A DNA stretch of 64,000 nucleotides from an uncultured Ruminococcus sp. GTDB lineage: Bacteria > Bacillota > Clostridia > Oscillospirales > Ruminococcaceae. The notes below the pieces were generated by a model. It ran no database searches and was not told the DNA's origin. It worked only from the letters and a program-made list of their open reading frames with translations. The stretch covers positions 1 to 64,000 of the forward strand of contig NZ_CAMKRR010000005.1 of NCBI RefSeq assembly GCF_946415235.1, given 5' to 3'. Within the stretch, counting starts at the first letter, position 1. Every line of letters starts with the position of its first letter. The translations under genes were made by a program, and so were the position numbers. Positions 21,164 through 31,187 of this stretch are shown in pieces.

Positions 21164-22586
21164 AGATCACATCTCCGATCATGATATCGCGTTCAAGCTT
21201 TTCCTTTGTTGTGTCCTTGTTGATAACTACGAGTTCGATACCCATGATACGTGCGAAATCTCTTACAGTTTCATCGGTGATATCGTAAGAAAGGACCGTA
21301 TGATGTGCTCCGCCCGCGATTATCCAGCATTCAAGGCCCTCAAGGAACGAGGGTGCAGGTCTCCACATAGTTCTTGCAACAGGGAGATTAGGCATTGACT
21401 GGAAGGGCTTCTCGCACTCTACATCCTGCTGGATAAGTCTGAGTCTGCCGCCGATGTCGATAAGTGAGAGTGCCTTTGCCGAACCTGCTCTGCCCTCGAA
21501 AACTATTCTTGCAGGCGGTTCCTTTCCGCCTATTCCGAGGTGGTGAACCTCTATACGAGGTCTGTCTGCCGCAATTGAAGGGCAAACCTCAAGCATATGC
21601 GAACCGAGTATGAGCTTGCGCTCGTAATCGTATGTGTAATCCTCCATAAATGAGGTGTTTCCGTCGGGATACATTGCCTTTACAATAGCTGTCATACCTG
21701 CTGTTTTCCAGTCGCCCTCAGCGCCGAAGCCATAGCCCTTATGCATAAGGTGCTGTGTAGCAAGTCCCGGGAGCTGCTTCATGCCGTAAAGATCCTCAAA
21801 TGTATTGGAGAAAGCCTTTGCGCCCTCGCGGACAAGTATCTTCTCTATTGCGATCTCTTCACGTGCCTGATATCTTATAGTCTCATCGTCAGCCTTGTCG
21901 TAGTCGTAAAGCTCTGCATATTCCTTCATGAGCTTGTCGATCTCGGCATCAGTAACAGCGTCCATGCACTTAACAAGGTCGCCGACTGCGAAGGTATTTA
22001 CCTGCCAGCCGAGCCTGAGCTGAGCTTCGATCTTATCGCCCTCGGTAACAGCAACTTCACGCATATTATCACCGAAACGAACTATCTTAAGGCTCTTGCT
22101 GAACATTACACCAACAGCGGCACGCTGCCATTCAGCTATCTTAGCCTGTACCTCGGGATCCTTCCAGTGTCCTGCAACAACTGCTCTCGGCACGCGCAGC
22201 CGAGCCCCAATGAAGCCGTGTTCCCTGTCGCCGTGCGCCGACTGGTGAAGATTCATGTAATCCATGTCGATCGCTTCATTGGGAATAGTCTCGTTAAACT
22301 GCGTATGAAAGTGAAGCCAAGGCTTTTGTAAGATTGCAAGACCGTTTATCCACATCTTTGATGGTGAAAAGGTGTGGCAGAAAGTGATTATACCTGCACA
22401 TTCGTCGTCGTAATTTGCTTCCTTGACGATGCGCTCTATCTCAGACTCTTTCTTTACAGTGAGCTTATACTCAACAGGGAAAGGAAGCTTTAATCCGTCA
22501 ACTATTTTCTTTGAGTCCTCTTCTACCTGTCTCAGCGTTTCTTCGCCGTACAGGAACTGTGAACCCGTTATAAACCAGAATTTCAT
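21153..22586 (-). CDS. araA: L-arabinose isomerase
   Basis: A 477-residue L-arabinose isomerase of normal length, which makes L-ribulose with a Mn-dependent active site. It begins MKFWFITGSQFLYGEETL. ITFCHTFSPSKMWI, GYGFGAEGDWKTAGM, SFMEDYTYDYERKLILGSHM and EVHHLGIGGKEPPARIVF are visible, with the metal-binding Glu and His residues in the expected order. It lies between araB and araD. Confidence 0.97.
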   Translation of the reverse strand: MKFWFITGSQFLYGEETLRQVEEDSKKIVDGLKLPFPVEYKLTVKKESEIERIVKEANYDDECAGIITFCHTFSPSKMWINGLAILQKPWLHFHTQFNETIPNEAIDMDYMNLHQSAHGDREHGFIGARLRVPRAVVAGHWKDPEVQAKIAEWQRAAVGVMFSKSLKIVRFGDNMREVAVTEGDKIEAQLRLGWQVNTFAVGDLVKCMDAVTDAEIDKLMKEYAELYDYDKADDETIRYQAREEIAIEKILVREGAKAFSNTFEDLYGMKQLPGLATQHLMHKGYGFGAEGDWKTAGMTAIVKAMYPDGNTSFMEDYTYDYERKLILGSHMLEVCPSIAADRPRIEVHHLGIGGKEPPARIVFEGRAGSAKALSLIDIGGRLRLIQQDVECEKPFQSMPNLPVARTMWRPAPSFLEGLECWIIAGGAHHTVLSYDITDETVRDFARIMGIELVVINKDTTKEKLERDIMIGDVIYGR

Positions 22587-22605
22587 ACTTTATCTATCCT
22601 TTCGT

Positions 22606-24192
22606 TCATTCGGACACAGCTGCTCTCACAGCTGAAAGTCCAGAAATATATTTTTTCATATATGCATTGATACCGTCCGTATCCTCCTTTGCCGGAACTA
22701 CGGTAGTACCTTCCATGCCCGCAAATACGCGGCTGTTAAGGTAATCCTCAAGGCTCTCGCCGCTGCTCCTGCCGACCATGTATGCAGCAAGAAGAGCAAT
22801 TCCCCATGCGCCGCCCTCTCCCGCAGTTTTCATCAGCGTCACATCGGAACCGAGAGCTGCTGCGAGGAAATTCTGACTCGGGAAAGGTGTTTTGAAGAAG
22901 CCGCCGTGAGCATATATACGGTCGAGCTTTACGTGCTCCTGCTCGGTAAGTATATCCATACCTGCCTTAAGCGAAGCAACACATGAATAAACAAGGCTCC
23001 TCGCAAGGTTTCTGATACTGAATTCGGAATCGGGGCTTCGCATAAGCAATGGTCTGCCGTCCTTGATCCCTGTAACAGGCTCGCCTGCATAATAGTTATA
23101 TGAAACTATGCCGTCGCAGTCGGGACTTCCCTCTGCGGCAAGTGAATAAAGCGTATCGTACAGCTTTCCCTTTGGGAGCTCCATCCCGAACTCCTTTAAA
23201 AGTCCGCCGAACATACCGAACCATGCGTCAAGGTCCGACGTACAGCTGTTGCAGTGTACCATAGCAACAGGAGCTCCGCAGGGAGTAGTCACGATATCTA
23301 TCTCACGGTGTACTTCCGAGAGGTTCTTTTCGAGCACTATCATTGAGAATATGGAAGTTCCTGCCGAAACATTTCCTGTTTTCGGGGTAATGCTGTTTGT
23401 TGCAGCCATTCCTGTCTGTGCGTCTCCTTCGGGAGGACAGAAAGGAACTCCCGCACCGAAAGTACCTGTGGGATCAAGCAGTCTTGCTCCCTCTTCCGTA
23501 AGCTTGCCCGCACATTCTCCTGCGGGCACTATACGGGGCAGCAGCTCCGCAAGCTTTACACGAAGCTCTGTACCTGCTGCAAGCTCGTCAAACTTTGCGA
23601 GCATACCCTTATCGTAATCACAGGTCTGCGGGGCGATCGGGAATATTCCCGAAGCATCGCCTGCGCCGATAGTCTTTTCACCTGTCAGGAGATAATGCAC
23701 ATATCCTGCAAGGGTAGTCATGAATGCAAGCCTGCCTATATGAGGCTCCTTATTCAGAACAGCCTGATACAGATGAGCTATGCTCCAGCGCTGAGGGATA
23801 TTGAATGAAAATACCTCAGTGAGCTTGTCGGCAGCCTCTTCCGTCATGGTATTGCGCCACGTTCTGAAGGGAACCAGCTGCTGATCGTTTTCATCAAAGG
23901 CAAGGTAGCCATGCATCATTGCGGATATACCCATGCCTGCTGCTCTTTCGAGCTTTACACCATAGTTTTTCTCTACATTTTTCATAAGGTCGGCAAAGCA
24001 TTCCTGAAGGCCCTTCTTCACATTGTCAAGTGAATAAGTCCACACACCGTCAAGCAGCTCGTTCTGCCAGTCATGGATACCTGCCGCAAGCGGCGCATGA
24101 TCCTCACCGATAAGGACAGCTTTGATACGTGTTGAGCCGAACTCGATGCCAATTACCGCTTTTCCGTTTTTAATCAGTTCTGCACTGCTCAT
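22606..24192 (-). CDS. araB: L-ribulokinase (FGGY family)
   Basis: A 528-residue FGGY kinase. GIEFGSTRIKAVLIGEDHAP is the ATP phosphate-1 motif, SAMMHGYLAFDENDQQLVPF the substrate block, and LDRIYAHGGFFKTP with AAALGSDVTLMKTAGEGGAW the C-terminal ATP site. It resembles the arabinose-operon kinase type of Bacteroides and Clostridia rather than E. coli AraB, and its position directly before araA supports L-ribulose as substrate. It overlaps the upstream permease gene by 4 bases (ATGA). Confidence 0.85.
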   Translation of the reverse strand: MSSAELIKNGKAVIGIEFGSTRIKAVLIGEDHAPLAAGIHDWQNELLDGVWTYSLDNVKKGLQECFADLMKNVEKNYGVKLERAAGMGISAMMHGYLAFDENDQQLVPFRTWRNTMTEEAADKLTEVFSFNIPQRWSIAHLYQAVLNKEPHIGRLAFMTTLAGYVHYLLTGEKTIGAGDASGIFPIAPQTCDYDKGMLAKFDELAAGTELRVKLAELLPRIVPAGECAGKLTEEGARLLDPTGTFGAGVPFCPPEGDAQTGMAATNSITPKTGNVSAGTSIFSMIVLEKNLSEVHREIDIVTTPCGAPVAMVHCNSCTSDLDAWFGMFGGLLKEFGMELPKGKLYDTLYSLAAEGSPDCDGIVSYNYYAGEPVTGIKDGRPLLMRSPDSEFSIRNLARSLVYSCVASLKAGMDILTEQEHVKLDRIYAHGGFFKTPFPSQNFLAAALGSDVTLMKTAGEGGAWGIALLAAYMVGRSSGESLEDYLNSRVFAGMEGTTVVPAKEDTDGINAYMKKYISGLSAVRAAVSE

Positions 24193-25280
24193 GTTTTAAC
24201 TCCTTTTGCTTCCGCAGGCTTTTCCGCTGAAAGATTTTCCTTCTTGCGGCGGGCAATGATTATACTCTGGATAACGAGGAATATACAAAGCATCGAAGCG
24301 TTTGTGATACCTGTCCACCATGCCTGATCGAGACCTGCTGATGATACTATGTTCTGAATGAGAGCAAGTGAAAGTACGCCGAAAAATGTACCGATGATAT
24401 TTCCGACGCCGCCCGTAAGCATTGTTCCGCCGATGATCGACGAAGCTATGGCGTTCATCTCCGCTCCCGTTGCGTGAGATGCCGAGCCCGAGCCTACGTG
24501 CATAAAATAAACAAATCCGCCGATTCCGCCTAAGATACCGCACATAAGATATGCAAGGAAGGTCGTTCTTTTTACGTTTATTCCGAGCATAAGTGCGCTT
24601 TGTCTGTTGCCGCCCACCGCATAGAAGCTTCTTCCTGTCTTTGTCCATTTGAGGAAGAGGAAAAGTGCGACAACGATCAGGAGAGCAATAACAACGCCGA
24701 TCTCTATGTAAGCGTCGATATAGTCGCCTCTTTTGTTTACCGATCCCATACCCGGGATGATGATCCTTGTTTCCTTGAGCTTTACAAAAGCTTCATTCTG
24801 CACGTTGAAGGGGTTTGTATTAACAATGGTAGTCATACCTCTTGCAAAGAACATTCCCGCCAGTGTAACGATAAACGGCTGAATGTCAAGGTAAGCCACA
24901 AGGAAGCCCTGTATGATACCGAATGCAAGTCCGATACCGAGAGATATCATTACTGCACCGATCACGCTGCCGCTGTGCATATCAAGGTAAACGGCCGAAC
25001 ACATACTTACAAGAGCAGCCATTCCGCCGAGAGAGATATCTATACCGCCCGTTATCATGACCAGTGTCATTCCGCAGGCAAGTATTATCAGTGCAGCATT
25101 TGCGTTAAGCATATTAAAAAATGTCTGTGCTTTGAGGAAGCCCGCACCAAGTCCGAATATCGCAAAAGCATACATGAGTATGAACACGATTATGGTTATT
25201 GACATGAGCAGATTGGTGTCGGATAATCCTCCAAGCAGACGACGGTGTTTTGCGCCGTTTTTCATATCTGTTTGCGGCAT
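24189..25280 (-). CDS. Sugar ABC transporter permease 2
   Basis: A 363-residue permease of the RbsC/AraH type with about 8-10 membrane helices and the conserved GMTLVMITGGIDISLGGMAALVSM and GGIGGFVYFMHVG segments. It pairs with the adjacent permease and the ATPase encoded upstream to import a pentose. The C-terminus is a short charged cytoplasmic tail. Confidence 0.9.
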   Translation of the reverse strand: MPQTDMKNGAKHRRLLGGLSDTNLLMSITIIVFILMYAFAIFGLGAGFLKAQTFFNMLNANAALIILACGMTLVMITGGIDISLGGMAALVSMCSAVYLDMHSGSVIGAVMISLGIGLAFGIIQGFLVAYLDIQPFIVTLAGMFFARGMTTIVNTNPFNVQNEAFVKLKETRIIIPGMGSVNKRGDYIDAYIEIGVVIALLIVVALFLFLKWTKTGRSFYAVGGNRQSALMLGINVKRTTFLAYLMCGILGGIGGFVYFMHVGSGSASHATGAEMNAIASSIIGGTMLTGGVGNIIGTFFGVLSLALIQNIVSSAGLDQAWWTGITNASMLCIFLVIQSIIIARRKKENLSAEKPAEAKGVKT

Positions 25281-25310
25281 AAATCATTCCTCCATTCCAC
25301 GTCCGCGTTA

Positions 25311-26408
25311 TCAGGCCTTACTCTCCGCTTTTTCGGGAGAACGCAGCTTTTTGAAAAATGCTGCCAGCTTTTCTCTTACGATCGGTGCGCTCAGTATAAC
25401 GAGAGCGATAACAACTACCGCCTTATACGCAGGAAGAGCGTCCGCCTGTACCTGAAACTTGTAAAGTGTTGTTGTAAGGAACTGTATTACATATGCTCCG
25501 AGTATGGAAGCATATATGTTGAATTTACCGCCGCTGAGGGAGTTTCCGCCAAGCGCCACAGCAAGGATTGCATCCATTTCGATATCCTTTGCCACTACAG
25601 AGTAGTTGATAGTCGAAAGACGGCTCACCTTGATAAATCCTGCAACCGCTACACAAAGTCCGAGTATAACGTATGTCACGAACTTGATGAGTGCAGGATT
25701 GAGACCGTTAAGGCGCGATGTCTTTTCATTGATGCCCACAGACTGAACATACAGCCCAAGATTTGTGAACTTCAGCGCCAGCCATGTTAATATAAAGCAT
25801 AAAATAGCGATGAAGAACGGAGTAGGTATCGGTATTCCGGGGATGTATCCGCCGAAATATGTAAATGTCCTGTCACTTACCACAGGGAGCTCATTGTTGT
25901 TTATCCATGCTGCGATGGAGCGTCCTGCCGTAAAGAGTATCAGGGTAGCGACCATAGGCTGTATCTTGAAAACGGATACCAGAGCTCCGTTGAAAGCTCC
26001 GAATGCCATTGCCACAAGGCAGCTTACGAGAAATGCAGCTATAATGGGAGCCTGCAGTGTCTCTGGATGAGAATTCGTGCCGCAGAGCACTCTCAGCACC
26101 ACGCTTCCGCTTATAGCGATGGCAGCGCCCACACTGATATCCTGTCCGCGCGAAGCAGCCGTGACCAGCGTCATGCCTATTGCAAGTATTGCAAGCTCTG
26201 AGCCGTAGTCGATTATTGATATAAGGTTTCCCGAGAGGACGGGATCGCCTTCGCTGTTGTGTCCGAGGGTTATTTTGAAAAACGACGGATCAACTATAAA
26301 ATTGAATATTGCAAGTATTATCAGAGCAGCGATCGGTATAAAGATCTGCTTTCTTATTATTGCTGACAAAAATGAATTTTTTTCAGCCGTTCCGACTTTT
26401 TTCTGCAT
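25311..26408 (-). CDS. Sugar ABC transporter permease 1
   Basis: A 365-residue permease of the same family, with GMTLVTAASRGQDISVGAAI, ALGGNSLSGGKFNIYAS and about 8-10 membrane helices. Two different permease subunits next to each other fit a heterodimeric channel, as in the YtfT/YjfF (galactofuranose) transporter. Its start overlaps the end of the ATPase gene. Confidence 0.9.
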   Translation of the reverse strand: MQKKVGTAEKNSFLSAIIRKQIFIPIAALIILAIFNFIVDPSFFKITLGHNSEGDPVLSGNLISIIDYGSELAILAIGMTLVTAASRGQDISVGAAIAISGSVVLRVLCGTNSHPETLQAPIIAAFLVSCLVAMAFGAFNGALVSVFKIQPMVATLILFTAGRSIAAWINNNELPVVSDRTFTYFGGYIPGIPIPTPFFIAILCFILTWLALKFTNLGLYVQSVGINEKTSRLNGLNPALIKFVTYVILGLCVAVAGFIKVSRLSTINYSVVAKDIEMDAILAVALGGNSLSGGKFNIYASILGAYVIQFLTTTLYKFQVQADALPAYKAVVVIALVILSAPIVREKLAAFFKKLRSPEKAESKA

Positions 26409-27919
26409 TACCGATCACCTCCTGCGATAGTATTCATAATGGTATTCTGAGTGAGCTCGTCACCTGTAAGCTCGCCTACAAGCTTACGGTCACGCATAAC
26501 GAGCAGCCTTGAACAGGTACGCAGCATCTCGTCGGTCTCCGATGAGATGAAGGTAATGCTCATGCCCTCGGAAGCCAACTTCAGAACAAGCTTCTGAATA
26601 TCGACCTTTGTACCAACGTCGATTCCGCGGGTAGGTTCATCGAGTATAAGGTATTCGGGATTTGTAAGCAGCCAGCGTCCGAGGATGACCTTCTGCTGAT
26701 TTCCTCCCGAAAGTGACTTGATCGGTGTATTTACGGAAGCAGTCTTTATATCGAGGAGCTTTATGTACTCCTCTGCGAACTTGACTGCCTCAGCCTTTGA
26801 GAACGGCTTGAAGAAGCCCTTCTTGACCTGTAATGCAAGTATGATATTGTCCTTTACGGAAAGATCTCCCACTATTCCGTCGCGTTTGCGGTCCTCGGGA
26901 AGATAAGCGATGCCGTTTTTCATAGCATCTATCGGCTTGCTGATCTTAACTTCCTTACCATTGACCTTTACTTTGCCGCCTGTTACCTTATCGGCGCCGA
27001 ATATGGCTCTCACGCACTCGCTGCGTCCCGAGCCGAGAAGTCCTGTGAAGCCGTTGACCTCGCCCTTGCGGATATTGAAGTTGAAAGGCTTTATGCCTTC
27101 AGAGCTGCAAAGTCCTTCAGCCTCATAGACGAAGCTCTTGTCCTTGTCGCTGAATGTCGGGATGTCGTTCTTGATATCAGCCATATCGTCAAGCTCCTTG
27201 CCGAGCATTTTCGATACGAGCTGTACACGGGGCAGCTTTTCGATCTCGTATTCGCCCACAAGCTGTCCGTCACGCAGCACCGTTATACTGTCACAGACCT
27301 CATAGACCTGATCAAGGAAATGGGTAACGAATATGATGCCTACTCCACGCTCCTTGAGCTGTCTCATAAGCTTGAACAGCTTTGCGACCTCAGATTCGTC
27401 AAGAGAAGATGTCGGCTCGTCAAGTATAAGCACGCTGCACTCCATATCCACAGCTCTTGCTATAGCTACCATCTGCTGCACTGCAATAGAGCAGCTTGCG
27501 AGCTGCTGAGTCGGTTTTACTGCTATACCGAGCGAATCCAGCAATTCTCCCGCCTTTTTGTTCATGCTCCTCCAGTTTACGAGCCTGCTTTTGCCTCTGC
27601 CGAGGAAGATATTCTCTGCCACTGAGAGGTTCGGGCAGAGGGATATCTCCTGATATACCGTGCTTATTCCGAGATTCTGAGCTTCCTGAGGCGAATGTAT
27701 CTGAACAGGACCGTTCTGTCCTTTGATGAAGATATCTCCGCTGTCCTTTATATGTACACCCGTAAGCACCTTTATGAGTGTTGATTTTCCCGCGCCGTTT
27801 TCACCCATAAGTGCGTGTATCTCGCCGCCGCGCAGAGTAAAATCAACATTCCTGAGAGCTTTTACACCGGGAAAGGACTTGTATATCCCCCGCATCTCCA
27901 GCAATGATTTCTCCTGCAT
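26408..27919 (-). CDS. Sugar ABC transporter ATP-binding protein (two ATPase domains)
   Basis: A 503-residue protein with two ATPase domains in tandem, as in RbsA, AraG and YtfR. The first has Walker A GENGAGKST and Walker B SVLILDEPTSSLD; the second has GLLGSGRSE, SLSGGNQQKVILGRWL and LDEPTRGIDVG. The start ATG 27919 follows AGGAGG; upstream in-frame codons to 28006 cross a hairpin-rich spacer and are not coding. Confidence 0.93.
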   Translation of the reverse strand: MQEKSLLEMRGIYKSFPGVKALRNVDFTLRGGEIHALMGENGAGKSTLIKVLTGVHIKDSGDIFIKGQNGPVQIHSPQEAQNLGISTVYQEISLCPNLSVAENIFLGRGKSRLVNWRSMNKKAGELLDSLGIAVKPTQQLASCSIAVQQMVAIARAVDMECSVLILDEPTSSLDESEVAKLFKLMRQLKERGVGIIFVTHFLDQVYEVCDSITVLRDGQLVGEYEIEKLPRVQLVSKMLGKELDDMADIKNDIPTFSDKDKSFVYEAEGLCSSEGIKPFNFNIRKGEVNGFTGLLGSGRSECVRAIFGADKVTGGKVKVNGKEVKISKPIDAMKNGIAYLPEDRKRDGIVGDLSVKDNIILALQVKKGFFKPFSKAEAVKFAEEYIKLLDIKTASVNTPIKSLSGGNQQKVILGRWLLTNPEYLILDEPTRGIDVGTKVDIQKLVLKLASEGMSITFISSETDEMLRTCSRLLVMRDRKLVGELTGDELTQNTIMNTIAGGDR

Positions 27920-27946
27920 TGCTTTTCCTCCTAAGTGAGTTTTCAT

Positions 27947-28027
27947 GCTTTTCCGTAATCTCCCATACGGAAAAGTTTTTAAAATTAGTGCGGTGACATA
28001 GAGCATTCACGGATGCGTCACCGCACT
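27947..28027 (-). other. Two hairpins between binding-protein and ATPase genes
   Basis: An 11-bp perfect stem (AGTGCGGTGAC, 27987-27997, with 28017-28027) follows the binding-protein gene, and a second stem (CTTTTCCGTA with TACGGAAAAG, about 27949-27974) follows it. Neither has a proper T-run. Such stems commonly protect the binding-protein mRNA or limit read-through, giving more binding protein than membrane subunits. Confidence 0.6.
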
Positions 28028-28063
28028 TGATCATAGTTATTCAGTGTCCTGTAACACTTTGCA

Positions 28064-29107
28064 TCAGATACCGTACTGCTCTACGTCAGCGTCGGTAATG
28101 GTCTTAGCATCAAAGCCCTTTTCGTCCATGACGATCTTCTTGTCCGAAAGAGTCTCGCCCTTTTCAAGCTTATCGATTATGTCAAGGATATAGGACGACT
28201 GGAAAGGATTGCACTGTCCGTCATAGTTCCAGTTGCCTGCCTTGAGCTCCTTAAGCGCCCACTTGTTGCAGTCGAAGCCTATAACGACTACATCCTTGTC
28301 AACGCCGTGTGAGATATTTGCTCTGTCGAGAGCAGCGACCGCGCCCTTGGCCATATCATCGTTTTCAGCATAGATAACATTAAACTCCTTATTTGCATCT
28401 ATAGCTGCCTGAACGATCTGCTGCGCCTTTTCAGCATTCCATTCAGCTGTCTGCTGAGTAACGATGTTCCAGCCGAGCTCCTTTGCAGTGTCGTCAAGAG
28501 CCTTTGAACGACCCTTCTGAGCAGCCGAGCCCATTACGCCCTGAAGGTGGATGATATCGTATGCCTTGAGGTCCTGTGACTTGAGCCAGTCAACTGCCTG
28601 CTCGCCCTCCTTATCCATATCGGAAACGATGGAAGCATCATAGAGGCTCTCGTCAGCGTCGATTGTACGGTCGAAGAGGATAACTCTTACGCCTGCGTCC
28701 TTAGCGTCCTTGAGAACGGAATCCCAGCCTGCCGTATCGGCTGCGGAGAGAAGAAGATAATCAACTTCGTCCTGAATGAACTTCTGAGCGGCATTGATCT
28801 GCTCCTCATTCTTAAGGCTGTACGCAAATGAAGCATCAAAGCCGTTTTCCTTTGTGAAGGTAGCCTTAAGATCATTAACGTTGGCTGTACGATAGCCCGA
28901 CTCGTTCGGATCGTTATTGATAATGCCTACTTTTATCAATGAACCCGACTTGTTGTCGTCGCTCTTTGGTGTGTCTGCATCTGTAGCCTTGGGTGCTGTT
29001 GTTGTGTCGGTCTTGTTTGATGAGCTGCTTGTCTCGCCGCAGCCTGCAAACATTGCTCCGCAGAGTATCGTACTTGCTGCCATTGCCAGAATCTTTTTCA
29101 TTTTCAT
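28064..29107 (-). CDS. Sugar-binding lipoprotein of the arabinose-operon ABC transporter
   Basis: A 347-residue periplasmic-binding-protein-like lipoprotein. The signal ends in a lipobox (GAMFAGC), followed by a Ser/Thr/Asp-rich linker and a type I sugar-binding fold (VGIINNDPNESGYRTANVND, ILFDRTIDADESLYDASIVS, VIGFDCNKWALKELKAGNWN). It resembles YtfQ-type pentose/furanose binders. ATG 29107 follows GGAGG; ATG 29101 two codons on is possible. It is the first gene after the AraR-like operators. The operon content suggests L-arabinose or arabinofuranose. Confidence 0.9.
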   Translation of the reverse strand: MKMKKILAMAASTILCGAMFAGCGETSSSSNKTDTTTAPKATDADTPKSDDNKSGSLIKVGIINNDPNESGYRTANVNDLKATFTKENGFDASFAYSLKNEEQINAAQKFIQDEVDYLLLSAADTAGWDSVLKDAKDAGVRVILFDRTIDADESLYDASIVSDMDKEGEQAVDWLKSQDLKAYDIIHLQGVMGSAAQKGRSKALDDTAKELGWNIVTQQTAEWNAEKAQQIVQAAIDANKEFNVIYAENDDMAKGAVAALDRANISHGVDKDVVVIGFDCNKWALKELKAGNWNYDGQCNPFQSSYILDIIDKLEKGETLSDKKIVMDEKGFDAKTITDADVEQYGI

Positions 29108-29160
29108 AATTAAAATTCCTCCATCCGAATTTATTATGCCATTAACGTACATTCCGTTAA

Positions 29161-29196
29161 CTTGTACTTACATTATAATCAATTTGTACTTACATT
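29161..29196 (-). promoter_or_regulatory. Arabinose operon promoter with two AraR-like operators
   Basis: CTTGTACTTACATT (29161-29174) and ATTTGTACTTACATT (29182-29196) are direct repeats close to the known B. subtilis AraR operator ATTTGTACGTACAAAT. The minus-strand -10 box TATAAT (29172-29177) lies between and partly under them, so bound repressor would block transcription. Confidence 0.75.
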
Positions 29197-29256
29197 GATA
29201 CCGAAAATGTTACACTAAATGTTTATTATTTTTGGGGTATACTGTCTGTTTTCATT

Positions 29257-29949
29257 TCAGGGGCAGACATTCGCACTGTTCTGGAACTGTCTCGGAGTCT
29301 GTCCCGTGTACTTCTTGAATATCTGGCTGAAATACCTGTAATCGCGGAATCCCACGTCATAGGCCACCTCGTATATCATCTTGGAAGTACAGCACAGCAG
29401 CTCCCTTGCGTGACCTATCCTTGCAACCGCAATATATTCGGACAAGTTTTGTCCGTACTCCTTTTTGAACTGTGCACTGAGGTACGAAGGACTGAGTCCT
29501 ACAGCCTCTGCAACGATAAGGAGCGAAAGCTCGTCGTTCATGTAGTTCTTGTCTATGTAGTCCCTTGCCTTGGCAACAATGCTCCTGCTGCTCTCTTTAG
29601 CCGATTCTATGCGCCACATTATGCAGTCGCGGACTATCTTATGCAGGAATTTCAATGTATCGTCAGCAGTCATTAGCTCAGTGCCTATTTCGTCAGCTGT
29701 GCCGAAATGTCCGAAGAACTTTTCATTGCTTATACCGATCTTCCTTGCAAATGTATGGGCTGCGACATATATGTCCATACAAACATACAATCTTATCATC
29801 AGTGACTTTATCCTTATATATTCCACCTCACTGAGGATAGAATCAAGTATCTCGTCACAGCTTTCCAGGCTCCCGCTTTGCAGCAGGTCCTCAATCTTCT
29901 TGATATCAAGACGTTTGACGTCCTGTACCATGTCTTTTTTCTCGTTCAT
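29257..29949 (-). CDS. AraC family transcriptional regulator
   Basis: A 230-residue protein with a C-terminal AraC-type double helix-turn-helix (about residues 130-225: LIVAEAVGLSPSYLSAQFKK and IYEVAYDVGFRDYRYFSQIF). The N-terminal 125 residues are helical and are not a recognised sugar-binding or receiver domain. It lies 52 bases after araR and is probably co-transcribed with it. Its place before the transport operon suggests it activates that operon, giving the locus both a repressor and an activator candidate. Confidence 0.85.
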   Translation of the reverse strand: MNEKKDMVQDVKRLDIKKIEDLLQSGSLESCDEILDSILSEVEYIRIKSLMIRLYVCMDIYVAAHTFARKIGISNEKFFGHFGTADEIGTELMTADDTLKFLHKIVRDCIMWRIESAKESSRSIVAKARDYIDKNYMNDELSLLIVAEAVGLSPSYLSAQFKKEYGQNLSEYIAVARIGHARELLCCTSKMIYEVAYDVGFRDYRYFSQIFKKYTGQTPRQFQNSANVCP

Positions 29950-30001
29950 GCTTAATATCCCTCATATCAGATCACATTTCTCAGAGTTGTACATACGAAG
30001 C

Positions 30002-31090
30002 TCAGAGTTTTTTCACGGAATCCCGTATTTTCAGTTCGGGAGTAAATATTATGTCGTTATTCTCGGCTGTGAATGAGCTTATCCTGTCGATAAGCTTTTC
30101 AGCAACTGCTTCACCGAGCTTTCTCTGCGGATGAACTACCGTAGTAAGTGGAACATCGCATATAGACGCATATTTTGAATCGTCAATGCTTATCACGGAA
30201 AGATCATCGGGAACGCGTATATCATGCTCCTTGCAGAATTGCAGGAGCTTTATCGCAATGTTGTCATTATAACATACGACCGCAGTTGTCTCGTTCAGGA
30301 ACTCCAGCAGATGATTTCCGCCTGAGGTAAATAAAAAATTCTTGTCTGTAGTAGCGAACCACAGTACATTTTCCTCAGCATTTTTCAGACCGTGAGCTAT
30401 GCAGCTCTTTGTAAAGCCGCTGTAGCGCTTATGTCCCTGTATATCGTCAAGAGCGAAAATGCCCGCGATCTTGGTATGTCCGCAGTCGAAAATGTAATCC
30501 GCCGCCATTTTGCCTGCCGCTTCATCGTCCATAGCCACGCAGGGATACTCCGACCATGTGTACTTGGCGTTAAAGAATACCACGGGGATATTCTTGCTCC
30601 TGAGCTCACCGTAAAGAGCCATATTCGGATTAGGCAGAGCGCTCTTGGAGGGCTCGACTATAAGCCCCTGAACTCCGCCGGATATCATGCTCTGAAGCGC
30701 CTGCTGCTCCTCGGCAACTTTATTGTGAGTTATGGCAAGCTGCATGGAATAGCCCGAATCATTGAGCACGCTTTCGATACCAGTAACGATCTGAGGGAAA
30801 ATATAATCAGTAAAATAAGTGGATATTACTCCGATATTGCGGGTCTGGACCTGTGAAGCAGGGATATTCTGCGAAATGCCGTTTGAAACGAAAGCTCCGC
30901 TGCCTCTCACTCTGCAAATAACATTGTCGTTTTCAAGACACATAAGAGCCTGCCTCACGGTCTGTCTGCTGACGCCGTGGATCTCGCAGAGCTCCTTTTC
31001 GGTGAGAAAACGATCTCTTGGTCTGAGACCTTTAGAAGTGATGTAATTCTTTGCCCATTCCACGATCGTCAAGTATTTATAGTCTTCCAT
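30002..31090 (-). CDS. araR: AraR: GntR-type DNA-binding and LacI-type sensor repressor
   Basis: A 362-residue chimeric regulator. Residues 1-70 are a GntR winged helix (LTEKELCEIHGVSRQTVRQALMCLE); residues about 85-360 are a LacI/PBP1-like sugar-sensing domain (NIGVISTYFTDYIFPQIVTG). This is the architecture of B. subtilis AraR, which releases DNA when L-arabinose binds. AraR-like operators lie at its own promoter and at the transport operon promoter. Start ATG 31090 follows GGAGG. Confidence 0.92.
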   Translation of the reverse strand: MEDYKYLTIVEWAKNYITSKGLRPRDRFLTEKELCEIHGVSRQTVRQALMCLENDNVICRVRGSGAFVSNGISQNIPASQVQTRNIGVISTYFTDYIFPQIVTGIESVLNDSGYSMQLAITHNKVAEEQQALQSMISGGVQGLIVEPSKSALPNPNMALYGELRSKNIPVVFFNAKYTWSEYPCVAMDDEAAGKMAADYIFDCGHTKIAGIFALDDIQGHKRYSGFTKSCIAHGLKNAEENVLWFATTDKNFLFTSGGNHLLEFLNETTAVVCYNDNIAIKLLQFCKEHDIRVPDDLSVISIDDSKYASICDVPLTTVVHPQRKLGEAVAEKLIDRISSFTAENNDIIFTPELKIRDSVKKL

Positions 31091-31187
31091 AATATCCTCC
31101 CATGGCCGAAAAACACGATCGGCTTTTTCTTCATAATACCATACAATCCGCAGTTTGTAAAGACAACTTTTGCAATATGCTTACAAA

